Shown here: piece by piece, positions 17,843 through 27,115 of the stretch
Numbering within the stretch: the first letter of the stretch is position 1
Layout of the letters: every line of letters starts with the position of its first letter
Source of the DNA: MVRE01 sp015660965
Lineage (GTDB): Archaea > Halobacteriota > Methanomicrobia > Methanomicrobiales > Methanospirillaceae
Reading direction: 5' to 3'
Assembly (NCBI GenBank): GCA_050015095.1
Contig: JBEKCC010000002.1
Coordinates: forward strand, 62,001-126,000
Length of the DNA stretch: 64,000 nt
The notes under the pieces: model-generated
Seen by the model: only the letters and a program-made list of their open reading frames with translations
The model's database searches: none
Told to the model about the DNA's origin: nothing
Made by a program: the position numbers and the translations under genes

Positions 17843-18664
17843 TTAACTGACGGTACTTGTTTCAATGAATAATATATTTTTAATATCGCTAAGTGACATC
17901 CCATTTGAGATTTTTGAACCGTACATCAATTCGATCGCTTTCCAATCGATACTATTCGGTGATGGTACGGTATTCCCGTTCGTGTAGAATATACTATCAG
18001 GATATTGACCTGTTTCGCCCATAAATCCTAAGTCGTATAAAACAGAGTGAAGAATCCAATGTTTACGCTCATCACCTTTTAAACTACCATCGAGGTATAC
18101 AAAATTAGTAGATGTTGCCAAATAAGTCATGGTTTTGTAGTAGCCGATAATTTTTCCTGAAATTGGATTATGAATAGGTTTCCAACTCGTATCGGGATTC
18201 AAATTATTTAGCCCTGATTCCGGTAAGAGATTCAAGACGATATTTGCTTGCTGCCCTTCTTTAACTTGAGAAGGCAATTTTACGTATGATGAATGAATAT
18301 TAAATTGTTTGAAAAAATCGTTTAAATTTGCTAAATCATCTTTTGTATAGGTTCCAGTAATTGCCACAGATAAAAGCGGGGCATTCCATTTTTGAATTAC
18401 ATTATTATCTTGACTAAAAGCGATATCGATGAAATGTTTGTTAATATCGGTGGTTGAATATACCGTCTGCAGAGTTTGGGTTGTGATTGGGGTGGGTTGT
18501 GGTGTATTTAGTTGAGGAGTTAAGGTTGGAAGCACGGATGTGACTGTAACCATTTGGGTTGTTTCAATAGAAGTCGGGCGTTGTGGTGATTGTTGCATTT
18601 GAGAAGTGCAACCAGCGATTAAAATGAATACAATTGCAAGAATTAACAAATATATTTTTTTCAT
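17843..18664 (-). CDS. DUF2927-like lipoprotein
   Basis: A 273-residue lipoprotein. Residues 1-17 are a signal sequence with lipobox LIAGC (C19), then a Thr/Pro/Gln-rich linker to about residue 65. The C-terminal domain (about 75-273) has the DUF2927 outline: HWILHSVLYDLGFMGETGQY, PDSIFYTNG, and SIDWKAIELMYGSKISNGMS. In the usual family the segment before LGL contains a conserved acidic pair, here replaced by LHSVLYDLGF. DUF2927 proteins are metallopeptidase-like and mostly exported; activity is unproven. It converges on the coiled-coil pair. Confidence 0.65.
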   Translation of the reverse strand: MKKIYLLILAIVFILIAGCTSQMQQSPQRPTSIETTQMVTVTSVLPTLTPQLNTPQPTPITTQTLQTVYSTTDINKHFIDIAFSQDNNVIQKWNAPLLSVAITGTYTKDDLANLNDFFKQFNIHSSYVKLPSQVKEGQQANIVLNLLPESGLNNLNPDTSWKPIHNPISGKIIGYYKTMTYLATSTNFVYLDGSLKGDERKHWILHSVLYDLGFMGETGQYPDSIFYTNGNTVPSPNSIDWKAIELMYGSKISNGMSLSDIKNILFIETSTVS

Positions 18665-18831
18665 GTGCGTATCTGATTTAGTTAATACGATAAATTAATC
18701 GGTTTGAAATATAGGAACTTGTTCAGTTGACTATCGTCGGAATGTGGGATAGGGTAGCCTCATAATTTACTAAATTAATTGTGTTAAATTGATCCGATAA
18801 CTTCATCATTATCAATTCGAATGAAACAACT

Positions 18832-19767
18832 GTGAACTTCATGAGACCCACTCTTCTCACAGAACCAGAAAAAATAACTTTTCTCCCCAAACCTCAAAAA
18901 GTGGCATTAATCGAAGATCCATTAAAAAATGAATTTCAACTTAACTCATTGGCCAATATCCAGCTTGCGACAATTATTATCGAATCTGCTGGGGATAATC
19001 AATACAACACCGAACAACGACTACAAACCTTGAAAACTATTGTAACTTCTCTTATAACTCAGCATCTTGAAAATGGGATTATTGTTTTTCCGGCCAGAAT
19101 GTTTTATACTCATGACAAACCACCATCATCAATCTATCCACAGATTGAGAGTGCAGTTGCATCATATCTCGCATCCACCGGCAAAAAGATCATTATATGT
19201 TTCGGTATTGATGGATCCCTTGATCCTGAAGAGTATGCTCGGGATCAGATTGCAGTTGCTATAGATCGATCAGGTATCGTTGCACTTGGCAGGAAATTTT
19301 ATCCGGCGAAGGCCGAACGAGGGCACGTGAACCTGGCGGAGAATTTTAATGCACCTGAAGAAGGAAAATCACGGATATTCAAATTCGGGAATGCCAGTTA
19401 CTATCTCGCAATGTGCTATGATAGTTTCGGCATAAAAAATCAGAATATTAAAAATCCGGGAGTGAATGCAATCCTTGAATTTGTCCATTGTTTTTATCCG
19501 AAAGGTCAGGGACCTTCCGGAGAAGCATATTTTGCACGGCATGGATTTGCCGGGGCTTCACGGCAGTGGGCATGCCCGGTATTCGGGACCGCTGTCTTTT
19601 TCAATAGAAAAGTACCTGAACGCTGGCCAACAGGAGTGATCTGGAATCAGGGGAGTATGAGTACTACACATTGGAATTATGATCTGAATCCACTCAAACC
19701 TGTGAACATAATAAATCAGAAAATTGCAGAAGGAAATGCTGTGATACGATTATTTTCGTTGACATGA
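18832..19767 (+). CDS. nitrilase-superfamily-like protein lacking the catalytic Glu
   Basis: A 311-residue protein with a nitrilase-like layout: a strand ending GIIVFPARMF (residues about 82-91), a lysine in ALGRKFYPAKAERGHV (K155) and a cysteine in YYLAMCYDSFG (C195). These correspond to the Glu-Lys-Cys triad of carbon-nitrogen hydrolases, but the Glu position after FP is Ala (A88). The protein may be inactive, use another acid, or have changed chemistry. The start is GTG at 18832 or ATG at 18841. The tandem GIY-YIG gene begins 28 bp downstream on the same strand, so the two are probably one operon. Confidence 0.55.
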   Translation: MNFMRPTLLTEPEKITFLPKPQKVALIEDPLKNEFQLNSLANIQLATIIIESAGDNQYNTEQRLQTLKTIVTSLITQHLENGIIVFPARMFYTHDKPPSSIYPQIESAVASYLASTGKKIIICFGIDGSLDPEEYARDQIAVAIDRSGIVALGRKFYPAKAERGHVNLAENFNAPEEGKSRIFKFGNASYYLAMCYDSFGIKNQNIKNPGVNAILEFVHCFYPKGQGPSGEAYFARHGFAGASRQWACPVFGTAVFFNRKVPERWPTGVIWNQGSMSTTHWNYDLNPLKPVNIINQKIAEGNAVIRLFSLT

Positions 19768-19794
19768 CAAAAATCAAATCGAATATATGTCAAT

Positions 19795-20670
19795 ATGAGA
19801 GTTCATATGGATTATTTCACTCCTTTCTGGTGCAAACTTTCCTGGACTCCTTGGGTTCCCTTCTCCGCAACAAGTCAGGAGTTTAAACTCATTCCACGAG
19901 AGCCTGGTCTATATCGGGTCAGACCTGCCGGCAAAGATTTTCTGATGTATATTGGGGAAACCCGCAGATCATTACGAGACCGGCTGAATGAACTTCGTCA
20001 TACGCTCATAAGGCAGGACCTGATGCCATGGAATGACCCCCATACCGCAGCTCCCTCCTTGTGGGCCTGGCATGATGCCGAAGGATTTTCGTACGAGTGT
20101 TCTGCTGCTTGTTTGGATGCACCGCAAAATGAAAGAAGGGGTTGGGAGAGTTATCTGTTGGCACAGTACCGAAGACAATATGGTGAATCGACCCTCTGCA
20201 ATTTTGGGCGGTTTCACAAGCGATACCGAAAATCTACCAACCGGAAAGAGGGGCGGCGTGGCGGGAAACTTGCGGAAAACCATCTGGATAATCCGGCAGG
20301 TGGGCCAAGTATTCCACCGCTATCCGTGACCGGAAAACCCGGTGATCCAAATTGGATGGGATTCACATGGAGCGGAAGAAAATCTCTCAACATAGAGAAT
20401 ACTGGGAGTGTACCGACCAGGGCAGGATTGTATTTCCTTGTTGATGGGGATTCACAGGAAATCGTCTACATCGGACAGTCAACGAATTGTTCAAACCGCC
20501 TCCAGGAGCACAGCAGAAAATCGTGGGATGAAAAACACCTGCACTTTTCATATTATCTTGTGGAAAAACCCGTTCTTGCACATAATCTCAAAGAACTAGA
20601 AATTGATCTGATCGGGAATTATTTCGAGGTTTATAAAAAAGGTCCGGAATTTCAATTTTCAAGTAAATAA
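19795..20670 (+). CDS. tandem GIY-YIG nuclease-like protein
   Basis: A 291-residue protein with two GIY-YIG domains. Domain 1 has GLY (38-40), YIG (52-54), arginines in ETRRSLRDRL, the catalytic-type Glu at E118 (WESYLLAQYR) and CNFGR. Domain 2 has GLY (211-213), YIG (225-227), R in SNRLQEH and a Glu in LKELEIDLIGNY. Both domains appear to keep the key residues. Such domains cut DNA with one metal ion, and two in one chain could make paired nicks. Single-domain GIY-YIG proteins are the norm. It follows the nitrilase-like gene closely. Confidence 0.75.
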   Translation: MRVHMDYFTPFWCKLSWTPWVPFSATSQEFKLIPREPGLYRVRPAGKDFLMYIGETRRSLRDRLNELRHTLIRQDLMPWNDPHTAAPSLWAWHDAEGFSYECSAACLDAPQNERRGWESYLLAQYRRQYGESTLCNFGRFHKRYRKSTNRKEGRRGGKLAENHLDNPAGGPSIPPLSVTGKPGDPNWMGFTWSGRKSLNIENTGSVPTRAGLYFLVDGDSQEIVYIGQSTNCSNRLQEHSRKSWDEKHLHFSYYLVEKPVLAHNLKELEIDLIGNYFEVYKKGPEFQFSSK

Positions 20671-20701
20671 TAACCCTTTGAAATTCATTTTTTCAACAAT
20701 A

Positions 20702-21193
20702 TTATTTTACAAGTTCAAAAAATTGAAAAATCTTGTCCGCGATTTCTAATCTTTCACTATCTAGAAACACCGCACCAATAATCGATTCGATGCATGTTGC
20801 CAACACTTTATTTGAATTTTCCCAAATCTTTTGGTTTATGGCTCCATCATCCCAATAAATAAAATGTTGGAGGTCATGTTTTTCTGCGATTTTTTTGAGG
20901 CGGGAATTTTTTACCCTGGTGATTTTACTTGAAGTAATTTTCCCCTTATCGATTTCCCCGGATTTAATGATTGACTGGATAACTAAGAGATTAATAATTG
21001 AATCACCAAGGGTTGCCAGTCCGTTCATATGACATTTATTTGGCATTTTATGTTCTTCCGCATAAGATCGCCAAGTAAGCGCTCGTGTAATTATTGTCGG
21101 ATCAGTAAATTTGTAATTGATATACTTTTGGAGAGATTGCTCCCGTTCATTATTTCTAATAGATTCCTCCGGGCTCATATGTTGAAATATCAT
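20702..21193 (-). CDS. divergent RNase III catalytic-domain protein without dsRBD
   Basis: A 163-residue protein covering only the RNase III fold. The signature region reads NGLATLGDSIINLLV and the second motif VLATCIESIIGAVFLD. Compared with E. coli Rnc, D45 is kept (D64) and E117 is kept (E136). The positions of E38, E41 and D114 are Asn57, Ala60 and Thr133. There is no C-terminal double-stranded-RNA-binding domain. With half of the acidic site lost it may be catalytically weak, a dimer partner, or an RNA-binding protein. It converges on the GIY-YIG gene. The first ATG is used; M6 is an alternative. Confidence 0.65.
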   Translation of the reverse strand: MIFQHMSPEESIRNNEREQSLQKYINYKFTDPTIITRALTWRSYAEEHKMPNKCHMNGLATLGDSIINLLVIQSIIKSGEIDKGKITSSKITRVKNSRLKKIAEKHDLQHFIYWDDGAINQKIWENSNKVLATCIESIIGAVFLDSERLEIADKIFQFFELVK

Positions 21194-21264
21194 TTCATAA
21201 TAATAATATTTTGTAAAAATAAAAAAAATAAGCCAGCAATATCTTCTTATCTCACCATGGCGGT

Positions 21265-21828
21265 ATGCTATTTATGCCACCGCCAGCTGTCAAAACTATC
21301 CGTGACCAAATCTTTTGGCAGTATGCAAAGCTGATCTCAAAGTCTGCCGGGCTCGAAGGTCAACGGGCTTTCCAGATGAGCCGTTTTACCCAGCTCCGAG
21401 ATGGAAAAATCATCTGGTCATCGACCATCCGCGAGTGGTTGCGGGAACATGAGAAACCAGATGAATGTATCTACTGCGGAACAAAAGGCTCGCTGACTAC
21501 AGAGCACATCCTGCCGCGATCTTGTGGAGGCCCGGACATTCCCGACAATGCGATTCGAGTCTGCCAGTCGTGCAATTCCAGCAAAAGCGGCAGGCGGCTA
21601 TATGAGTGGAAAGGGCTCCGAGCAAAAGATGAGATCCCACGAATTGCAGAAGGCAAATACCTGAAGCTGCTGCACGATCTCCATGAAAGACGAGGGACGT
21701 TGAATGTGGATAAGAAGGAACTAGGTTACAAGATGTGCCCGGCCTGCGACTTAACGCCTCGATGCATGGAAGCTGGAACGGTGGAGAAGCTGACGGTGTA
21801 TTGTCTAGAGGGAGTATTTCACGGGTGA
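21265..21828 (+). CDS. HNH endonuclease
   Basis: A 187-residue protein with a clear HNH domain at residues about 70-115. It has zinc-type cysteines CIYCGTKG, the TTEHILPRSCGGPD motif containing the catalytic His, then NAIRVCQSCNSSKSGR with the Asn and second cysteine pair. The C-terminus has another possible zinc site (MCPACDLTPRC). HNH proteins nick or cut DNA in restriction, homing and phage contexts; its target is unknown. The surrounding genes are nucleases and helicases, which fits a defence role. Confidence 0.82.
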   Translation: MLFMPPPAVKTIRDQIFWQYAKLISKSAGLEGQRAFQMSRFTQLRDGKIIWSSTIREWLREHEKPDECIYCGTKGSLTTEHILPRSCGGPDIPDNAIRVCQSCNSSKSGRRLYEWKGLRAKDEIPRIAEGKYLKLLHDLHERRGTLNVDKKELGYKMCPACDLTPRCMEAGTVEKLTVYCLEGVFHG

Positions 21829-21889
21829 GGGGGTTGCCCACGTGGCGAGAAGCGCAAGCATCGATAAGCATAAAAAAATAGTAAATTTT

Positions 21890-23770
21890 TTACTTACACT
21901 CTGCATCTCCGCTTGCAATCATCCTCTCAATAAACGCACTCGGCTGCGAGCATGTAATTATCAAAATATCCGAGGCCCGGGTCAGCGCAACGTAAAGATA
22001 TCGCTGCTGCAGATCCAGATCCGCCCGGGTATGCGGCTCAAACAGATCGGCCCACATAACGAACACGACCTGGTACTGGAGCCCTTTTGACGAAGCTACG
22101 GTTTGGACCTTGATGGATTGTTCAAAGACCTTTGTCCGTGCGAAGTAATCCTGGTTCAGCCATGTGACCGGAGCAATTGTTGTGAGATCTTTCAAGAATT
22201 TTTGGAAAACATCTTTATCCTTTATCAGTTTCTTGATGTAGAGGATTCCAATATCCTGCGGATTCAAAGTTATTTTAATATCGTTGAAAGGTACGTTGCC
22301 TTCGAGTAATACTTTTATGACTTTGATTATTCTCTGGCATTCATCGGTCCGATTGTCGCACTTTAATAAGATCGGTTTGGGGCCGCTCCGTATTGCCTGA
22401 CTCGGATCGACCGGGATAATGGAGATAGAATCCTCGTTATTCCTGACATTTTTCGCAGTGAAATGTGAGGCAAGTCTTAGGATCTCCTTCGTATTCCGGT
22501 AATTTCGGTCAAGATCAAATGCCGAATGGATTGTCCTCCCCTGTGCCTTGATCCCAAGCGATTTCCAGCTCACCGCATCGATGAGTCGGATGCCCTGATT
22601 CCCGTCACAGACAATCAACAGGTCCCCGTCAAGGGGATCAATCAGGGCTTCTAAAATGCAGGAGAACCAGATTGGGGGAAAATCCTGTGCTTCATCAACA
22701 AGAATCGCATCGTAGCTTCGGTAATCCCCGGTTCGCTTCCTGAGATGTTCCAGCAATCGGTTCCCAAGACTTATATCATCTTCAAGAACACCTTTCGAAG
22801 GATCTTCCATTCGCGAGTGAATTCCACTGTGTTTTGCCCAACCATCAAAATGAAACACCTGAATCCGGGGATAATCCACCAGTACGTGTTTTAGATAGAC
22901 ACTCAATACGACGTTGTAACAGAGCAAAAGGATCTTCGATTCGGGATCGCGTTCATGCAGCCATTTCGCCCGTGCGATCAGGAGCACGGTCTTTCCGGAG
23001 CCAGCAACACCGTAAATAATCCGGTGGCCTTCACCTATTTTCCGAGCATTGTTCTCCTGCCGGCGGTCAAGAACAACAAGATCAAAACATTTCTCCGCTT
23101 CCTTTTCGGTTAGGGATTTTGAAGGCACGTAACTCAGAATAATTTCCGGATGAATGATGGATCGGAGGACATCCACCTGTTGCGGTGTGAATGGCGTGAT
23201 TTCCCAGAACGGGTCGAAGAACCGCATCAACGTGTTTCGTAGCTCTTCGGGGGATGCGTTTTCGAGGGCTACCAGTTCATCCCGGAAGAGGGTATTATCC
23301 ATCTTGAAAATTTCCGATACGTTCTGATCCTTCCGCCTCAAAATATTGTCACGGGTGATATTGGACAATACCACAAAATGACAGAACGGAAAGAAGAACT
23401 TATTTTTATGGAGGCCATTTTGATGGAGAAGCAGCGAGCGGCTTGGGCTCTTCTCACATGCCCTGGCGAGCCTCCACATGTAGTTCCGGGCCTGTTCTAG
23501 TGGATGGATCTCCTGCCGCTCGCGATTATCGGAAATGACAGTAATTTCTGAATGATCTCCCTTCATGATATCATCAAAATACCATCCTTTCACTTCAATA
23601 ATTATGACGCCGAGATCTGGCGCAATAACAATAAAATCTGGATGCCGGTTATCGATATTTGGTTCATAATAAACGAGATAATCATCCGGAAGTTTCTTCA
23701 AAAGACTGAATGTACGATCTTCTCCCCGACTGGCTCTCGCTGGAAGCCGATCAGGGATGAATTCAGCCAT
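21890..23770 (-). CDS. NERD-domain nuclease fused to superfamily I helicase
   Basis: A 626-residue protein. The N-terminal NERD domain (residues about 10-130) has HPDFIVIAPDLGVIIIEVKG, with the D…ExK nuclease core. An UvrD-like ATPase follows, with Walker A YGVAGSGKT (near 253), Walker B LVDEAQDFPPIW (near 355) and motif VI YVALTRASDILII near the C-terminus. NERD-helicases are DNA-processing proteins often found on mobile or defence loci. It is divergent from the UvrD-nuclease gene at 23875 with about 100 bp between them, so the pair may share a control region. Confidence 0.88.
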   Translation of the reverse strand: MAEFIPDRLPARASRGEDRTFSLLKKLPDDYLVYYEPNIDNRHPDFIVIAPDLGVIIIEVKGWYFDDIMKGDHSEITVISDNRERQEIHPLEQARNYMWRLARACEKSPSRSLLLHQNGLHKNKFFFPFCHFVVLSNITRDNILRRKDQNVSEIFKMDNTLFRDELVALENASPEELRNTLMRFFDPFWEITPFTPQQVDVLRSIIHPEIILSYVPSKSLTEKEAEKCFDLVVLDRRQENNARKIGEGHRIIYGVAGSGKTVLLIARAKWLHERDPESKILLLCYNVVLSVYLKHVLVDYPRIQVFHFDGWAKHSGIHSRMEDPSKGVLEDDISLGNRLLEHLRKRTGDYRSYDAILVDEAQDFPPIWFSCILEALIDPLDGDLLIVCDGNQGIRLIDAVSWKSLGIKAQGRTIHSAFDLDRNYRNTKEILRLASHFTAKNVRNNEDSISIIPVDPSQAIRSGPKPILLKCDNRTDECQRIIKVIKVLLEGNVPFNDIKITLNPQDIGILYIKKLIKDKDVFQKFLKDLTTIAPVTWLNQDYFARTKVFEQSIKVQTVASSKGLQYQVVFVMWADLFEPHTRADLDLQQRYLYVALTRASDILIITCSQPSAFIERMIASGDAECK

Positions 23771-23874
23771 TATTGTTCACTCTAATTGCAACAATGAACT
23801 TTTCCTATTGAATAACTTTCTTTAACCTGAAATTGCCTCATCATCCCGCAGCTCCTACCGCACCTTTTTCCTCT

Positions 23875-26800
23875 ATGCCCCCCAACTTTCCATTAATGTC
23901 CCTCAACCCCGCACAAACCAAGGCCGTGAAAAACTGTGGTATCCAGCTCATCCTCGCCGGTCCCGGTTCCGGTAAAACTAGGGTCATCACGGAAAAGATC
24001 CTCCACCTGCTTGACCAGGGCGTCCCACCCTCGCAAATATTAGCCCTCACCTTCTCGGAGAAATCTGCAGCTGAGATGAGCGATCGTATCGAACAACAAC
24101 GCCCGCATCTCGACCTCGACATCCACACGTTCCATTCATTCTGTTTGGATGTGTTGAGGGAGAACGTCCTTGCGAGCGGACTCAGCGTTTCCGGAGGAAT
24201 CATTAGTAAGACCAACCAGCTCGTGTGGGGGCTGCGCAACATTGACGCGTTCGGGTTTGAGCATATCAAGGTGGGAAATAATGCCGCCGAGATTGTGAAC
24301 GCGGTTATTGAAGGAATCAGTGCATTCAGGGATGAACTTATCACACCCGAAATTCTTCGGGAATACCTCGACAGAAAACAAGTCGCCCAAATCGATGACG
24401 ATGAACGGGAATACCTCCTACTGCTCACCGATCTCCTAAAAGTTTACCGGGCATACGAACAGTATAAGCGAGATGAGAACCTGATCGACTTCGACGATAT
24501 GATCGATGGGGCCGTCAAGCTGTTCAGGACAAATCCGACCATAAGATCCGCCTACCGTTCCCGGTTCCGGTACATCCTTGTCGATGAATTCCAGGACACG
24601 AACTTTGCCCAACTCGAACTGATTAAAGAGATCGCTAGCGATAACCTGTGCGTCGTTGGTGATGATGACCAGACCATCTACCGGTTCCGGGGTGCGTACC
24701 TCACGAACATCCAAGACTTCAAGAAATGGGCCGCTGAGCATGCCGAAACACTTCTGGACCAGAATTACCGGAACTCAAAGACCATCCTTGCTCTTGCAAC
24801 CCAGCTGATGGCAAAAGCGCCCAACCGGCAGCACAAGGAACTCTTTACAGAAAAAACGGAAGGAGATTCTGTCGTTGTCGCGGCCTGTGGCAATGAAGAC
24901 GGCGAAGCGGAATATGTCGCATCGGAGATTGGCAGGCTACTCGGGACAAATTTCTTTTCGCATCAGGACGGGAAAGAACGGCCACTCGAACACCGCGACG
25001 TTGCCATTCTCTGCCGTTCACGAGCTGACGGGCAGAAATTCCAGACCGCTCTGCGAAGGCACACCATCCCGTGCGAATACAAGGGCGACGTGGACTTCCT
25101 GCGCCTGCCAGTCATTCGGGACATGATTGCGTACCTGCGTATTATCGACAACCCGCTCACGGCAGGCATTTCGCTCAACCGGATCTTAAAGGTCTGTACG
25201 GTTCCTGAAATTGTGGTACAGAAGATCAACGCAACCGCTGCAAAGAAAGCGGATGATGGCAGTGATGGCGTGTACGAAGCACTTCAGGATGCAGCCGTGA
25301 TTGTTCCCGATCATGCACAACAAATCACCGAGATCGTCCGGATGCTCCATCACTTCATAGAAGAGAAGGAGCGACATACCCTCCCTGAACTGGTCTATGA
25401 AGTGATGATGCAGGCTTCTGGGCTCTATCGCTCGGCACTTCGGGATGATGCGGTCCAAGTGAGGTTGTATCTTGCCAAATTCTACGAGATAACGAAGGAA
25501 TACGACATGATCACCCGTCATGCAACCATCGGTGATTTTCTGGAGTACCTGCAGTTCTTCTCCGCATTCACTGTCGATATTGAAGAGCGGGAGGAGAGCA
25601 ACTCGGTTCACATTCTTACGGTTCACAAGAGCAAAGGTAAGGAATTTCCCGTTGTCTTTGTTGTGGATCTCGCCCAGAACCGTTTCCCGCTCAAGTACCG
25701 GAGTAAACAGTTCATCGTGCCTGAGGATCTTGCTAAGGGACTCAAGACCGGCGACGATGAGAAAGCCCTGTTCATCCAGGAGGAACGCCGTCTCCTCTAC
25801 GTTGCAATGACCCGTGCGGAGGAACGCCTCTATCTCATCTATTCGAAATGGTACGGGACCAACAAGAAAGAGAGTAAACCCTCGCCGTTCCTGGATGAGA
25901 TTCTATTCAGGGATAACCCGCTCATCACCGTGATCGAGCCACCTGCACGGGGAGCCGATCTGCCGGTTCTGGATACCACTCCAATCGAAGGACTTCGGAC
26001 TTCACTGCAGGAACAGACGATCCGGGCAATATCTGATATGCGACTTTCCACGGCGCTCCAGAATCTTGTCACTCTGGAACGGGTGCGGGAATTTGCAGAA
26101 CAAGGGACACCGGAGTTTGACCGGGATGCCTTCCTTGCCCATGCAGATACGAGTACCGAAATTGATACGATCATCACCCCACCCCACCAGTCAATCGTGT
26201 CTGCAACTCAATCGTTCTCTGCATCCGCACTCAAAACATACCAGGACTGCCCGCTTTCCTACAAGTTTTCCTATCTCTACAGAATCCCAACTCCTCCTGC
26301 GGTCCAGCTCGAATTCGGTTCTATTCTTCATTCCGTGATTGAGAATCTCACACAAAATCCTGATACATCCCGTTTACCTCGTGAGCAGGCCTTAGCACTC
26401 CTTGACGAGTTCTGGTCATCCCAAGTGTACGAATCGGTAACCCAGGAATCAGAGGCGAGAGAGACTGCATCCACGCTTATCGATACGTACCTTGCGTGGG
26501 AGGAGTCAAACCCCAACACAACAATTGGAGTGGAGAAAGAGTTCTTCTTCACGTTTGCCGACCACACCATTCACGGGTACATTGACCGTATAGAGCAGAC
26601 ACCGAAAGGATCCTACGTAGTGATCGACTTCAAATCCGGAAAAAAGCCCGCCGAGCTTACTAAAAAAGCAGTGAATGAGAATATTCAGCTCAATATTTAC
26701 TGCCTCGCGGTGCAGGAGTTGTATGGCGCACTTCCCGAAAAAGCGGAATTCTTTTACTTAAAAGATGACAAACGGGTTCCGTATGCCCCAACAGAAGAAA

Positions 26801-26943
26801 CGATTGAGGGGTTCAAGAAAACACTCAGCACCCTCATCAATGGCATAACAAGTGAACAGTTTCCGGCAAATCCGGAATACCAGCGCTGCCAGTGGTGTGC
26901 ATATGCGGAACTCTGTGAATTTGGGGAAAAAGAGGGATCATGA
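23875..26943 (+). CDS. UvrD/PcrA-type helicase with C-terminal Fe-S PD-(D/E)XK nuclease
   Basis: About 1022 residues. The N-terminal helicase has AGPGSGKTR (about 28-36), LVDEFQDTNF (about 236-245), VGDDDQTIYRFRGA, and RRLLYVAMTRAEERLYL. The C-terminal RecB/Cas4-like nuclease has GYIDRIEQ…VVIDFKSGKK (about 900-922) and the QLNIY-like QxxxY motif. Its four cysteines, CPLSYKF (near 791) and CQWCAYAELC at the end, match the Fe-S staple of AddB/Cas4-type nucleases. The likely role is resection or degradation of DNA ends. The frame extends to a TTG at 23833; ATG 23875 and ATG 23896 are better start candidates. Confidence 0.88.
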   Translation: MPPNFPLMSLNPAQTKAVKNCGIQLILAGPGSGKTRVITEKILHLLDQGVPPSQILALTFSEKSAAEMSDRIEQQRPHLDLDIHTFHSFCLDVLRENVLASGLSVSGGIISKTNQLVWGLRNIDAFGFEHIKVGNNAAEIVNAVIEGISAFRDELITPEILREYLDRKQVAQIDDDEREYLLLLTDLLKVYRAYEQYKRDENLIDFDDMIDGAVKLFRTNPTIRSAYRSRFRYILVDEFQDTNFAQLELIKEIASDNLCVVGDDDQTIYRFRGAYLTNIQDFKKWAAEHAETLLDQNYRNSKTILALATQLMAKAPNRQHKELFTEKTEGDSVVVAACGNEDGEAEYVASEIGRLLGTNFFSHQDGKERPLEHRDVAILCRSRADGQKFQTALRRHTIPCEYKGDVDFLRLPVIRDMIAYLRIIDNPLTAGISLNRILKVCTVPEIVVQKINATAAKKADDGSDGVYEALQDAAVIVPDHAQQITEIVRMLHHFIEEKERHTLPELVYEVMMQASGLYRSALRDDAVQVRLYLAKFYEITKEYDMITRHATIGDFLEYLQFFSAFTVDIEEREESNSVHILTVHKSKGKEFPVVFVVDLAQNRFPLKYRSKQFIVPEDLAKGLKTGDDEKALFIQEERRLLYVAMTRAEERLYLIYSKWYGTNKKESKPSPFLDEILFRDNPLITVIEPPARGADLPVLDTTPIEGLRTSLQEQTIRAISDMRLSTALQNLVTLERVREFAEQGTPEFDRDAFLAHADTSTEIDTIITPPHQSIVSATQSFSASALKTYQDCPLSYKFSYLYRIPTPPAVQLEFGSILHSVIENLTQNPDTSRLPREQALALLDEFWSSQVYESVTQESEARETASTLIDTYLAWEESNPNTTIGVEKEFFFTFADHTIHGYIDRIEQTPKGSYVVIDFKSGKKPAELTKKAVNENIQLNIYCLAVQELYGALPEKAEFFYLKDDKRVPYAPTEETIEGFKKTLSTLINGITSEQFPANPEYQRCQWCAYAELCEFGEKEGS

Positions 26944-26959
26944 TTTCTGCCATCGATTT

Positions 26960-27112
26960 ATGACAACATCATTTTTTAGCTATGGATACGCTGCCCATCT
27001 TAATGAGATAAATCGTGGGGATTTATCCGTAGGTTGTCTCTACTTGGGCCAGAACTTGGAAGTATGCAGGCGTATCGGTCATATCAATGCAATTGAGCTA
27101 TGCATCAATTAA
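26960..27112 (+). pseudogene. possible remnant of a gamma-glutamylcyclotransferase-like gene
   Basis: A 50-codon frame beginning MTTSFFSYGYAAHLNEINR, followed by CLYLGQNLEVC. It loosely resembles the FAYGSNLxxxxM N-terminus of GGCT-like proteins and then ends without the rest of the domain. It starts 16 bp after the helicase stop. The match is short, and the call is a guess that this is a decayed gene end. Confidence 0.2.
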
Positions 27113-27115
27113 GGT

